Assembly: GCA_947184155.2 (NCBI GenBank)
Contig: CAMXCT020005112.1
Coordinates: 32,501-96,500 of the forward strand
Direction of reading: 5' to 3'
Length of the DNA stretch: 64,000 nucleotides
Source of the DNA: Cladocopium goreaui
Taxonomy: Eukaryota > Sar > Dinophyceae > Suessiales > Symbiodiniaceae
Shown here in pieces: positions 33,231-44,515 of this stretch. The notes beneath the pieces are model-generated. The model did no database searches. It had not been told where the DNA came from and was given only the letters and a program-made list of their open reading frames with translations. Each line of letters begins with the position of its first letter. Position 1 is the stretch's first letter. Both the position numbers and the translations under genes were made by a program.

Positions 33231-33480
33231 GGTTACATATGTAGTGACTGGTGTTGTGTATTTCTGCTTTTCTGTGTACCTCGCTGAATTATACGAATTC
33301 ACCAACATCAAGGAGTGCGGGTACTTCATATTCATTCAAGAGTATGACTTGAAATTGAATGAGGACGAGAAAACACATCCAGTCTTGTGGTATGAATTCC
33401 CAGCTTCTCCAAGTAATTGGAATGAGGATGTCTCCGACACTGAAGGTACTTCAGAAACGTCAGTACCTTCAGTAAATTAA
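33231..33480 (+). CDS. AT-rich plus-strand open frame inside a GTPase intron
   Basis: After a plausible acceptor (GTTAGTACAG) the frame stays open for 82 codons to TAA. It reads a hydrophobic start (VTGVVYFCFSVYLAEL), then IKECGYFIFIQEYDLKLNED and an acidic tail (NEDVSDTEGTSE). Composition is much more AT-rich than the confirmed exons and it lies on the opposite strand to the host gene. It may be an unrelated insertion or chance. No family recognised. Confidence 0.35.
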
Positions 33481-34208
33481 CAAAACAATACGTAAACCCA
33501 TGATTTCGGGAGGAACAAATCATCTATAAATGGTGGGCTTTCTATATCTAAGTCTACATCACGGGAGGGAATTTCCACGAATTTCAAGGAATTTACGGGC
33601 AAAAAAGAGACAGACCCTGAAATGGTACGTACTTGATTGGGATCGAATCGAACGATTCGTTCACGATTCGCACCACCTTTGTGGGCTACACTGCGCCAAA
33701 CTTTGGGAAACCACCAAATGGAATGGGGGTATCCAAAATAGTTGGTTTATTTCATGGAAAATCCGATGATTTGGGGGTACCCCTATTTTAGGAAACCCCC
33801 AGATCCTGAAAGAAATCATCCAAGCGTTGCTACCTTCTACCGTCGGCTGTTGGTCTGGGTTTGTGTTAAGCAGCGATATTCATAGAATTTCCATGACATT
33901 CCCAATGGAGGAGCAATTGCTGATTCACATCAGTTTTCACCATGCGCAGGGATCTCTCTAGAAATTCAATACCTAGCCCTGAGAGAACAGGTTGGTTACA
34001 TGCTTGGAGGTGAAATTCCAGTTATAGATATATTGTATAACCATAGTCACAGGTGATCCCAACTTAAAGTGGTTATTACCATGCTTATATCTATCAACCC
34101 CAAGTGCACCCCCAAGTATCATTTTTTTGGCATTTTCCGCTGTATCTAACCAGTTTTAGGCCGTTCAGCACCCTCCTTTGGGGTTGACCCAAGTAGTAGC
34201 TGAGACGC

Positions 34209-34270
34209 TGAGTTGATAGCTCTGAAGCTTCTCTTTCCTCTGGCACGCCTCTCCTAAGATGGCATGAAGC
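34209..34270 (-). CDS. Ran-like GTPase exon (RKEKLQSYQLS)
   Basis: The exon of 62 bp reads LHAILGEACQRKEKLQSYQLS, matching Ran HRKKNLQYY.IS just before the SAK box. The acceptor is AAAGCAG. The end A|GCGTCT splits a Ser codon completed by 32803-32842, giving LSVK, which corresponds to the G5 box S-A-K with Ala changed to Val. Confidence 0.85.
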
Positions 34271-34415
34271 CTGCTTTGGTGCGGTTTCAAGTGGTTTGTA
34301 AATGATTTGCAACTGGGCCAGAATCAAATATGGCTGGCTGAAAACTCAGATGCAACCGGGTTGTAACACTGAGGTTGTAACCCCATCTACTTCCCTTACC
34401 TATTCCCTATCTCAC

Positions 34416-34526
34416 ATCTCCAAGCGTCGTGCTTTCTTCGCTTGGGGCAATAAGGGCACGTCACATTTGTTGAAACCCAGCACGCAGGGGATGATGCCAC
34501 AGTGACTCTTCACATTCCGGATGCAA
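34416..34526 (-). CDS. Ran-like GTPase exon with NKxD box
   Basis: The exon of 111 bp reads CIRNVKSHCGIIPCVL, then GFNKCD and AKKARRLEM. This matches Ran W.RDL.RVCENIPIVLCGNKVD, so NKCD is the G4 guanine-specificity box. The acceptor CCCAG joins 35346-35422 as AG|T (Ser). The donor GAGAT|GTGAGA is canonical and joins 34209-34270 as AT|G (Met). The antisense frames on the plus strand are shadows. Confidence 0.88.
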
Positions 34527-35345
34527 CTGGGTCAATGGGTTGGCGGAAGGGAAAGTCGTCTACAGTAAACCGTGGTACGTTGCGGGTTCGTGAACATCAT
34601 CCCAAAAATCAGTTCTGGGTTGGTGTGCGTTTTCAACTGGTTGAATTTCATATGCCAGACAAAAAAAGGAACATCTATCGATATCTTAAAAATTATCAGT
34701 TAGACTCTTCGGAGATTTTGCTGTGCTAAACAGATGGTGCTATTTCCATTTTGCAGCATGTCTCTAACTAGTTTCTTGGTTGGCTCAAAGGTCCCAAACA
34801 CGAACATGTGGCTATTAGTCAAAACCCTCATACCCTAGGTACCCTAAAATAGCCTGTAGAGCTGGATGGTTCTTCCCCCAGTATGGTAATTTCATAGGTA
34901 ACTTGACCCATCCCAATATTTTCCCAGGCAACTCATTGGTCGCTTTCGGCGCCTGGTGGAGCGGTTCTGTGATTTCTATGTGTTGCCAATTGGGTCATGG
35001 GAGAATTGACTCCCAGTCATGGTTGGTGCCAAATGCGGCCAAATCCCCATGTTGGTTGGTTCAATTTCTTGTACCTTCCATATTTCCCCTGCTTCGTACA
35101 TATTCCTCTTTGTAGCAAAACTCAAAGGGTCAGACTACCCATCCAACCTCGACCCAAATTATCAAGGGTTAAATCCCAATGAATTATTTGGTTGCATCCT
35201 ATGGGCAGTAATGATAGAAAAACAACTGGTTTTTCATGTTTGAATCGCCATTTTTCCAAGTTTCATAGATTTTCTGTGTTCAAATCCCCATTTTGTTCCT
35301 TGATCTCCACAGGTTGTCGCGGGAGACTTTACCGCTTTGTCCCGC

Positions 35346-35422
35346 CTGGGAAGTGCGCGTTGCGAGGCGCGCGAGCCATCGCAGAGGAGGATGGCACCAG
35401 AGGCTTGGCGGAAAGAGGAATC
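35346..35422 (-). CDS. Ran-like GTPase exon (ASGAILLCDGS)
   Basis: The exon of 77 bp reads SSFRQASGAILLCDGS and SQRALP, matching the Ran segment YYI..QCAIIMFDVT...TYKNVP. The acceptor is ACCGAG before GATTCC and the end is CCCAG|GCGGGA, a GC donor. Three frames are open here; this one is chosen by homology and phase. Confidence 0.8.
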
Positions 35423-35659
35423 CTCGGTGAAGTGGAGGACTATACAATCACCACTATACATCTACTATACAAGTAGTGGTGAATAGATTAATGACTATTC
35501 ATGTTAGTGTTCATGATTAATCTATTGTAGAATTAGAATAGAAGATCAACACACGTAGATTAACTTTTGAAAATATTTTTGTTCAAAATAAACCGCATAA
35601 TCGTGAGTATTCATTATAACAACCCCCTCAAAATAGAGGATGCAAATCATTAATACACT

Positions 35660-35815
35660 CATGTAACATCAAGTACCATCATGTACCATCACGTACCTTC
35701 ATGTATCATCATGTGCCATCGTGTACAATCATGTACCGCCATGCACCATCATTGCCATTATGCACCATCATGTGCCATCACGTACCATCGTGTACTATCA
35801 TGAACCATCATGATA
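35660..35815. repeat. CATCATGTAC minisatellite
   Basis: About fifteen imperfect 10-base units of CATCATGTAC / CATCACGTAC, leading into the ATC trinucleotide tract. Confidence 0.9.
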
Positions 35816-36374
35816 ATCACGGTCACCACCACCACCATCATCATAATCAGAATCACCGAAGCAACAAAAACATCAAAACCATCATTAACATCACTCACAT
35901 CAGTTATCAAAAAGAAATGAACATCATCATCACCTTCATCATCATCATCATCATCACCATCATCATCATCACCTTCATCATCATCATCATCATCATCATC
36001 ATAATCATCATCATCGCCACCATCATCAGTGCACAATCGTCATCGTCATCGTTATTTTCATCATCATCATCATCATCATCTTCACAATTATTGTCAATAT
36101 CATCAATATCATCATCATCATCATCATCGTCGTCGCCATCGTCATCGTCACCATCATCACCATCATCACCATCATCATCATCATCATCGCCATCATCATC
36201 ATCATCGCCATCACGATTGTCACCGTCGTCACAATCGTCACCATCGTCACCATGGTCATCATCACTGTCATCATCACCATCATCATCATCACCATCATCA
36301 CCATCACCATCACCATCATTATCATCATCATCATCATCACCATCACCATCATCATCACCATCATCATCATTCTT
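35816..36374. repeat. ATC trinucleotide tract, about 560 bp
   Basis: A nearly pure CAT/ATC/TCA tract with CAC and CGT variants. Its long frames encode poly-His, poly-Ser, poly-Ile or poly-Met depending on phase and are artefacts. It sits inside an intron of the GTPase gene. Confidence 0.97.
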
Positions 36375-36639
36375 CGCCCAGGGTCATGGCTTGAAGCTCT
36401 CAAACTGGTTGTTGTTGGGAAAGACCATCATACAACCACATGTCATTAAATTCATGTATCTTGCAAAAGATTGTAAAATTTCACCGTGCAACTGTGCAAC
36501 TCAAACGCTGTGACATGAGGCAACCTCGACTCAGATTCCCAACACAAAGTGCATGCTCTGTTGAAAAACAGCTAGCCATCAACCCACTGACCGACCATTC
36601 ATCAGGGCCCCACCATTCATCAGTCCGTTTACCCTGGTG

Positions 36640-36760
36640 AAAGCTTCTCTGGAAGCAAATAAGGCCAAGTTTCCGGGGAATCAGGAGTCAACTCCCAAAC
36701 CTTGTGCTGTTGCCAAAAGAAGGCGGCCAGCTTCATCCAAAATTGGAGGCGATTAGCCAA
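36640..36760 (-). other. Exon-like island, possible switch II exon (unresolved)
   Basis: The island should contain the DTAGQE segment if the GTPase is complete. One frame reads LDEAGRLLLATAQG, reminiscent of WDTAG, but no AG acceptor precedes it and the phase does not fit the previous exon. Another frame reads AAFFWQQHKVWELTPDSPE with a GG|GTAAAC donor. Neither is convincing. Confidence 0.3.
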
Positions 36761-36918
36761 TTGTCATGAAAGAAGTGTGGAGGTTGCCAGTTTTCAATTT
36801 CAATGGCAGTAAATCTATATCTATATCTATGTCTATATCCTTTTATTTATCTGTACACACACACATATATATATATATACACATTTAAACCATTAGCGAT
36901 CCATCTCGGTCTTTAAAC

Positions 36919-36985
36919 CTGGAGGCATTGAAACGTATATCTCCGCAGTTAGAGCTGAACTGCAGCGACACGACGTCATCCTCAG
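36919..36985 (-). CDS. Ran-like GTPase exon (NCGDIRFN)
   Basis: The exon of 67 bp reads AEDDVVSLQFSSNCGDIRFNAS, matching Ran VHPLDFFTNCGKIRF.. of beta strands 2-3. The acceptor is CATGCAG and the donor CCAG|GTTTAA. The preceding effector-loop residues (EKKY..TIGVE in Ran) are absent, so either an exon was missed or the protein lacks a normal switch I. Confidence 0.72.
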
Positions 36986-37487
36986 CTGCATGAGTAGGGC
37001 CAGGGTACTCAAGCTGGGGTCCCCAAACCTGCCAGTTGAGGTCAAAGTTCACAGGTTTCTAATTCCGACCTATAGAAATCCACCAAACAGATGCAGAAAA
37101 GCTGAAACTTACTATGTATTGGTCCAAGACCCATCTCCAGGATACGGTCTCATTATCGACCCTGGTCTTTACCCTTAGCTACTGGATAGCGTCTTGAAGG
37201 TGATTGGATACATCCCTGCGTGACCACTCTTTGTGAGCTAAACATCCTAGAAGAACGAACTCTCATGTGTAAAATATCTGGATAAGCATATCATCCCAGA
37301 TCCGAAATCAAAATCTCTAGTGTACACCACTGTGATCACATACACGAATATGTATCTGATTTCATCGCGAACAAAAAATAACCAACAATGTTTGATCACC
37401 AAAGGGTACCCCCACCTTTCTTAAGGCACCGCGTCCCAACAGCTTGGTTCCCAGCATCCCAGCGCTTCGTTTGCGTCAAGAATTCAC

Positions 37488-37565
37488 CTGTCAGATGCCG
37501 CTGCAGCAGCGAGGTCTTCCCTACACCGCGAGGGCCCACGAGGAGCACCTTGAACTCGGGACATC
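37488..37565 (-). CDS. Ran-like GTPase, P-loop exon
   Basis: The exon reads EFKVLLVGPRGVGKTSLLQR and HLTG, the G1 P-loop GxxxxGKS/T of small GTPases followed by the Ran hallmark RHLTGEF. The GEF part lies just past the GTGAAT donor and could be coding if the exon is longer. The acceptor is ATCTCAG. No initiator Met is in frame, so a further 5' exon is expected. Confidence 0.82.
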
Positions 37566-38799
37566 CTGAGATGTGCCAAGTTTCAGATGGGTGGTGTAGA
37601 TTTTAGTTGGATACTTACAATAAAGTTCTAGGCTCACCCAGATAATTTACAGTTGTGCTATGATGTGCTTGTTACCAACCAAATGGTGAAAACATGTAGC
37701 GTCATAGGTATACTCGTGATGGGGTTGTCGAAGGGGCAGCCTGCAGCCATGTTCATACATCTTCTGATCATCCTGGTGTTCGGATCCTACTATATAAACT
37801 GTTGGGTGTTAAGCTGCAAAAATAGTGAGCTACAAGACCAGCGATAGGCTTGAGATTGGCAAGACCAGGAAAATGTCTCATGGAAATACTGTGAGATGAA
37901 CTTGTCTGATTGGGTAGGTGGCACAAGAATTGTACATTGTACATAAATGTAGGAGTGTGCGGAGTGTGGGATGAAGAGATTCATTCGGTCACAAGACATA
38001 TCTTACACTTTATAGACATGTTCCTCGCAGATTGTCCCACTAGCTGCGAAACCATCAGGCCAACCCATCTTGCTGGCTAGATCCACGTGGCTACATTCCG
38101 AATTTGAATGGCTGCATCTCCGTTTGTGCTGGCTACATCCGAAAATATGAAAGCTTTTGCTATCTAACATAGGAAAATTTGATAGCTATGACTATTGTTG
38201 GTTGCTTCCCCCAAAATGGGGTTCCACTACCGAGATTTAGCATGTTCGCATACGAAGCCATCCATGTTGATATACTGTTCAGCCATGGCCAGTTGGTTCC
38301 AACATGCCAAAGTGTTGCTACTTGCAAACAACGTCTCTTCTTTGGTTGGTGAATGTCTGTTTTTCCATCATTTATGTACTGGCTAATGGCACACGAATCG
38401 CCAATTCATTTACCATTCACCAAACTTACTCGATGTTTTACGATCTAATCTGTTCGCTGCAAAATAAACAAACTTTTGTTGCTTCATCCCCTATCAGCCC
38501 ATAGGACCCCCATGTGGCAACCCAATAATGTACACACTATTTTGGGGATTTGTTTTATGTAACCGCAAATCGTACATTGGGCATGGTTTACGGACTTGGG
38601 TATCCTAACAATATCCAAAATCAAAAATTGGTACTATATAGTGATTGTTAAATTGTCTAAAACACCCATGCTGTAATGCTTACAAATAACCAATCCTTCT
38701 ATTCCAGCAGTTGGTACAATTGCCACCTAAATTCATGTTTTGGCTATACCGACTTGTACAATACCACATCATTTCTTGACTTCGCCACGTCATACAATT

Positions 38800-38919
38800 C
38801 CCCTGCTGAGACTCTGCCAAGTGTCCTGCCGGCACCTGCTTCGGCAGCTGCGGGACATGGGGGCTTTTTTCGGCAAGGAGTTCGACGAAGGTGTCATTGT
38901 CGAAACGGTCCCACTTGGC
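38800..38919 (-). CDS. Third exon of GYYHNRP gene
   Basis: Starting after CCAGAG, the frame reads AKWDRFDNDTFVELLAEKSP, then PQLPKQVPAGHLAESQ. It joins FDDFQ| of 39576-39709 in phase 0, with GCC at both intron borders and a GC donor. The 3' border or stop is not certain; the frame stays open toward 38680. Alternative frames, including a plus-strand one, are open but fit less well. Confidence 0.65.
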
Positions 38920-39575
38920 CTCTGGGGGGATGATTTCTTACCATCCGTAATCTAATGTAGACCCGGAGAATTCTTGGGATTTAGAGCACAGTAGTCTTCC
39001 AAACTCATTGCGTGGCAGGGTCTATTTATTTGGTGGTAAAGTTGAGATAACCAGCAGAAGAAGAAATACTTCAATGGATTCAAATATAGATACTTGTTCT
39101 CTAATTAACAGAAATTGACGATCTCAAATCTTGGATTACACCAGAAGGAAGTGAGGGAATTATTTGTATCAGAAGATTGGCGGGAAACCATGCAGGCTTT
39201 TACCAGCTGCCACTTCTAGGATAGCCGTAACTTCCGTTCGATCATCCAAGCAAAGAATGAGGGGTGCAGTAGAACCTTCCACATGGATCTACATGGCATA
39301 GAAAAAACCAAAAACCAGTGGAGATGTCCCTGTGGAGAGCCATGCGATACCATGCCACAACCCTTTCGTTTTTCAGTGAATTATATGGGTGGCAAACAAC
39401 TCGCCATTCCCAAATACACAGGCACAAGGGGTGGACATGTTAGATAGATGTTAGATAGTAGAAAAAAATTACCAATGCCCCCTTCTTGTGGCTAGAACCT
39501 ACCTACATCTACCTATAACCTTTTGGAGCAACCCTGTCCGTGTCTCCAGCCACACGTGCTTAAGGTCACCCCGGC

Positions 39576-39709
39576 CTGAAAATCATCAAATGCAGCCCGG
39601 CCCTTGACACCGACGTTCCCACTGGTCCCGTTGGTCGCCGTCACGTCCAGCTTGGTGGGGCCCAGCACGGCGCTGCCCACAGCGCTCTTGGGGCGATTGT
39701 GGTAGTAGC
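39576..39709 (-). CDS. Second exon of GYYHNRP gene
   Basis: The exon of 134 bp reads GYYHNRPKSAVGSAVLG, PTKLDVTATNG and GRAAFDDFQ. The acceptor is CACCAAG before GCTACT; its first two bases complete Gly from G|GC. The end is CAG|GCCGGG. The family was not recognised. Confidence 0.74.
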
Positions 39710-40759
39710 CTTGGTGCGGCGTGGGCGGCCGCGATGAAGATATGAAGTGTTGATATACCAACCACATGGCGTTTCTTGTTTTGACGGGGTTGATTTGCAC
39801 CAAAACATTTATTTTTTCATCTTGAAATTTGTTGAACAAGGCTCCAAATATCGAAATTGTCAGTTGCATGGGTAGTTGTTTATGCATCAATGATATTGTC
39901 ACTGACATGCTGAACCTGCTTCATGGATTGCAATCTTTACACTGAAACCAACTGCTTCGGTGCCCAAGCACTTTGCATCATCGCTTGGAACAGTGGGGTG
40001 AGAAACTTTGGTGCCCCCACAACCACAAGCATCACCAATGCATAGAATGGCCGATATGGCCTACTTTTGTATCTGAGCAACGCAATGATTGAAATTCTTT
40101 GAATTTTTGCCAGAAACAACATCGCATCTTTGCTATCCCCGCAAGAATGGCAAAGTTCCCCAGCCCAACCTGCTGAGACAGTTGCGGGCTACTCTGATTT
40201 CAAGTTGGCTCTGCAAATGCAGTAAATCCCTTCGTGCGCGTTTGCAAGCGTCTACTAGTCACTAGTCTAGTGCATAGATATGCCGCAACAAGAAGAGGTG
40301 AAAAACAATCCCCAACTCGTTTAGGATGTCTTAGAGTTTGATACCATGAGTGAATGCTTTGAAATGGCCGGGTAGAACCACCTCTGCCATCATAGACATA
40401 GATCAGTCTTCTTACTGATCTAATGCTAGCCATATCATGGCACAACTGCCCGCATTTCCCAAGACCTTCCAATTCCGGCCTTCCAGGTTCGACTGGGTCA
40501 AAACCATCCCCACATATATCTGGGATACGCTCCATGGCATGGGTTGTATGAATAGGTTCGAAATCCAGAAAAATGTGGGTATGACAGCAAAGAATATGTA
40601 CAACTGGGGTATACTATGGGTTTGAACCATTCACTTGAATATGGCTTATATATGGGTTCTAAACCCACATTACAAAAAATATTAGAACCAAGAATGTGTA
40701 ATATTTCAACCATTCGTGGGATGCACCCCCGGTTCCCGCCACTTTCGATGCCCCACCAC

Positions 40760-40835
40760 CTTTGGAGGCCACTTCACGGAGAATCGCCAGGTCTTCTTCG
40801 TCCAGATCCTCCTCATCCAAGCGCACCACGCTCAT
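40760..40835 (-). CDS. First exon of GYYHNRP gene, with start ATG
   Basis: From ATG (40833-40835) it reads MSVVRLDEEDLDEEDLAILR and EVASK, a short acidic helix. It ends AAAG|GTGGTG. The spliced protein continues GYYHNRPKS. The start is chosen because an in-frame stop lies upstream without an intervening AG acceptor. The product is a small acidic protein of unknown function. Confidence 0.74.
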
Positions 40836-41585
40836 CGGGCCGGTGCCACGCGCGTTGTGGGATTGCAGCGCCAAATTGCGCAATTTATGGTGTCAATGTG
40901 GGACTTTTAGGGGCTAAAATGCAGATTTGTAACATAAATGCTGGAAACGTGGAGACTTGAGGAAATATAAAAAATACATAACGCGCACACACACACATAT
41001 ATATAATATTTATGTATATGACGCACCAAGAAATGCTGACTTCTAACGTCAGCACTGCAATGCAGTAACACTCACACTGCTAAATTGGCTTTTTGTATTG
41101 GAGTTGTTTTTTGTGTTTGAACATTGGGTATGCCCCCTTTTTGTTTGCAACGGAAGCTCATGGTGATCGTTTAGGTTTAGGGGATATCCACGTTTCAGAC
41201 GAACCCAGCAACTACTTAAGTGGACAGCTTCAAGCAACGGACTAGCAAAATATGTGCATGCTTGTTTCGTGGAACCTGTAGGTCTTCATTTTGTCCATGG
41301 GTTCTTGAAACGTGATAGCTTGTCGGGTCCTCCGGTGATGTACCCGCTTCAGGGTTTACTCAATCCATTGAGCCGTTAACAGCGTGGGGTAGGTTTCACG
41401 ACGCTAATTCTGTTTGTTGGGCTTGACGTTGATGCTGCGATACAAATGTTTATCTACCAGAGTGGATCCATGGCAAATTGAATTTCAACCCTTCATTCAT
41501 TCCGAGTTAAACTCATACAGGCAATTTTCTCTTTAAAAATGCATGCCACGGCTATTTTGGAAACCAAGAGCCAGATGGCTGCAGA

Positions 41586-41903
41586 TTGTGCGCCACAGTT
41601 GGGTTAGCCTTAGGATCCAAACAGTGTTTTGGAGGAGAGCTAGCTATTTATACTGGTCCCTTGTCAACATACAAGCAAACGATCAGAATGGTCCACCTTC
41701 AAATGTTGACCCGCTTGCGTGCACAATTGGTGGGTTTGGTTCCACACCTATTTGAACATGCATCACAGGAATTCCATGCATCCCAGGTATTTGACGTTAC
41801 AAATATTTCTATTTGGGGAAAGAATCGCTTGGAACTAGACAAGCTACACAACATGATTGACCGATGGTTGCAAGTACATGGAGCCGAAGTCAATAGAAAT
41901 TAG
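41586..41903 (+). CDS. Weak plus-strand coding candidate
   Basis: An open frame of about 105 codons contains MVHLQMLTRLRAQLVGLVPHL, KNRLELDKLHNMIDRWLQ and ends in TAG. Composition looks protein-like but no splice border, family or neighbouring exon supports it. Confidence 0.22.
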   Translation: MCATVGLALGSKQCFGGELAIYTGPLSTYKQTIRMVHLQMLTRLRAQLVGLVPHLFEHASQEFHASQVFDVTNISIWGKNRLELDKLHNMIDRWLQVHGAEVNRN

Positions 41904-42267
41904 CCAATCCACTCATGAAACTGTTTCTTTCATTCATTGCGAGCTTCTGCTAGTGAATTTCTTTTCAGCACTGGCTAGATTGTTTCAGTCACCACTGGGC
42001 CAACCGAAAGATAAGAACCATCAATAGTTAACCATTGTGAACCAATAGATATTCATCTAACCTTCCAACCTAGTGTTACTCCTCCCATTCATCACCGCGT
42101 GAGCAAATCACATTTTGACCGATCACCCACGACGACCAAGGCACAAAGAGCGGAGCCAGCTGTGGGCATTCTGAGACAGCCTGCGCCTAGGGACGCTGGA
42201 TGGTTTATACGGTGTTTCTAATGGTTTGTAATTTCGATAAATACAAATTTTGGAAGGTTTATTCGGT

Positions 42268-42549
42268 TTATTCTTTAAAACGGTGCATAATGGTGTAAGG
42301 ATCTCTATGGTCGTACCAACCGGGTACCTCCCCAAGCTCGGCACCTTCATACCTTCGTGCCCATCCCATCGTCCTCATCAGTTCCCACTCTGGTCTCTCA
42401 TGGAGGCATGCCGTCACATATGGTTCTGAATCCAGAACCCAATCTACGACCTCTTTCCATTTGTCGAGAGGGCAATCCATTATCAGACCACCGCACAGCC
42501 AACTACCCACCAAAAGCCGGACATACTTCTTCGTCCAGCATACGTACAC
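42268..42549 (-). CDS. Unknown protein, last-exon-like frame
   Basis: After GTTTCTGAGGCAG the frame runs 93 codons to TAA. It is Trp-rich and natural in composition: CPLDKWKEVVDWVLDSEPYV, ERPEWELMRTMGWARRYEG, YDHRDPYTIMHRFKE. The plus-strand frame over the same region is Ser/Pro-rich and is judged its shadow. No upstream exon was found. Confidence 0.5.
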   Translation of the reverse strand: MYVCWTKKYVRLLVGSWLCGGLIMDCPLDKWKEVVDWVLDSEPYVTACLHERPEWELMRTMGWARRYEGAELGEVPGWYDHRDPYTIMHRFKE

Positions 42550-42849
42550 CTGCCTCAGAAACCTTCCCTCATTCCATTACTCGTTACCCTGATGGTGATA
42601 CTACACATCCAAACTGTGAGGGCTATTGCGTTAACTGGGATGGCCCCCGGAATCGTGAGGGATATCCAACAAAAAAAACATTTTTTCAGGTCAAATACGA
42701 ATACAAGCAGCATGTGTTTCATCTACGTAACAGAGATGGCACAATTAATCCTTCATCACTCACCACAAATTTGGATAACGCTGCCAAAAGTTGATGTAAC
42801 CAACAAGGATTTGACTCTCAGAACCTAGTTTTGTAGGACTGTGGCCAAC

Positions 42850-44280
42850 AGTTCTGAGGATGAGACCTCTCAACAATTGATATTGACTACATCCTGATGC
42901 AACCCACCTCAATGATCCAAACCAGGGCCCCTAGGAAGTCATGTAGGTCCCTTACAATCATCCTCCCATGTTGTATGGAAAATAGACATGATTGAACCAC
43001 AACCAGGTTATGTATATGACGATACAGTGTTGTGGTTGTGATATATCCCGTTTTTTACAAGCTGATCCTCCAGGTTCTAGAGGTGAATTTTCAATTTCAA
43101 CATGTCAATCCATCAGACAATTTCACAGCTGGACTTGGTCCGGCTTGGGGGTCCACACCAGGATTCGGCAGTTTAATCTGCCAGCTGCGCAATGCAAGAA
43201 ACTTTGACCTCCGGTCTTGGTGGTTTTTACAGGACCCAAGAGTTGAACAGATAATCTATATCTATTTTGCGACACCATCACTGGCCCCACACATCGCACT
43301 ATTTTCGTGGTCATACTCTCATGTCTCCTGGTGTCTGGGTCTATGTCCAGCCCCAAAGTTGGCATTTTTTCGAATTTTCTAGTCTATTCACTTTAGGCCA
43401 CATGGCGAACCCAAAGCCAAACCCTTTTTGGTATTCAATACATTACAATACCTCAAATGGTAAAATTGTTTGAAGGGGGTTGGTTTGTTCATCTTAATTC
43501 ATTTCCCAATTTTACCCATCCCGGTGAAACCGAGCTTCGTAGCCCGTTTCCTAAACTTTGCATCAATTCCCCACCTTAGGTCATTGAAAGTTTTTCCCTT
43601 TTTTGCCCATTTGCTGATCTTTCCGGAATGCTTTTGAGCATCTCCCATTCCCAAAGCATGAAATCTAAGAATGGTTGTTCACACAAATCTTAGGTTTTCA
43701 GCCTGCATTATTTCTGAAAGAATGGCGCTCCCAAACCTGAAGGGATGTTCAATGTTAGTGATGTTCAATGTTCATTTTTCCTACCAAATTGCAAATGGAT
43801 GTCGCGCTCCCATTTTCAGACAAACCGACATCCCTTACTATATCCCTTTGTATCACCATTGACCCTAGGTAAACCCCATCTTTGATGGTCGACAGACACT
43901 ATTCATCTTAGGCCACTTCCCCGTTCTTCCCCATTGCATTGGTCAGCTCATGCCCACGAATCATCGTCCCCTAAACCCGCAGGCGTCCCGGCCTGCATCG
44001 TTGCAATGGCCTTGCCGGCCCATGTAGAGTGACATCGGGTATCAATTGTAATTCTTTTCTAAAGGTTTACCGCAGGAACCACCTTTTCAATTGACAATAT
44101 TGGAAAGTCACAATTTGATGTTTTCTGGGCTGAAATTTGGATGCACCCATTAAATATGAACATTGACTGTGAGTCAAAATTGCGTATGGAACGTTTCGCG
44201 GTGTTCCGGACGTATGGAACGAAGGGGCTTCGTAAGTGGTCTTGTTCCGGACCTTTTGACTGTGATGAAATATAGGCTAT
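42850..44280. other. No supported gene
   Basis: Overlapping frames at 43032-43382 are open on both strands without a clear winner. The remainder is unique sequence without recognised features apart from GTATGGAACG-type motifs near 44190-44250. Confidence 0.4.
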
Positions 44281-44282
44281 AC

Positions 44283-44515
44283 ATCAATAAGAAACAAACA
44301 AACAAATAAATAATCAAAACTACATGAACGAATAAACAAATAAAAAAATAAAAACATAAATAAAAAAATAATAATCAAAACTACATGAACGAATAAGCAA
44401 ATAAATAAATATGAATTTAAATGTAAATATAAATATAAAAATAAATATAAATAAATAAATATAAATAAAAAAATATAAATAAATAAAATAAATATATATA
44501 ATGTACGCTGTATAT
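44283..44515. repeat. AAATAAATA low-complexity tract
   Basis: AAATAAATA and AACGAATAAACAAATAA units, about 85% A/T. Frames here are Ile/Phe/Tyr-rich artefacts. Confidence 0.92.

Noticed and set aside
34302..34729. Plus-strand frames reading HVTFVETQHAGDDATVTLH and neighbours
   Set aside because: They are antisense to the Ran-like exon with the NKCD box, whose phase and homology are much stronger.
34928..35010. Plus-strand QLIGRFRRLVERFCDFYV after a TTTTCCCAG acceptor
   Set aside because: It is isolated inside a minus-strand intron with no partner exon; strand could not be settled, so it was not annotated.
35314..35427. Plus-strand exon reading VVAGDFTALSRLGSARCEA with a good acceptor
   Set aside because: The minus strand matches the Ran segment and fits the exon phases; the plus reading was dropped despite its pyrimidine-rich acceptor.
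35701..36513. 270-codon frame and poly-His, poly-Ser and poly-Met frames
   Set aside because: They translate an ATC trinucleotide tract in different phases; no unique coding sequence is included.
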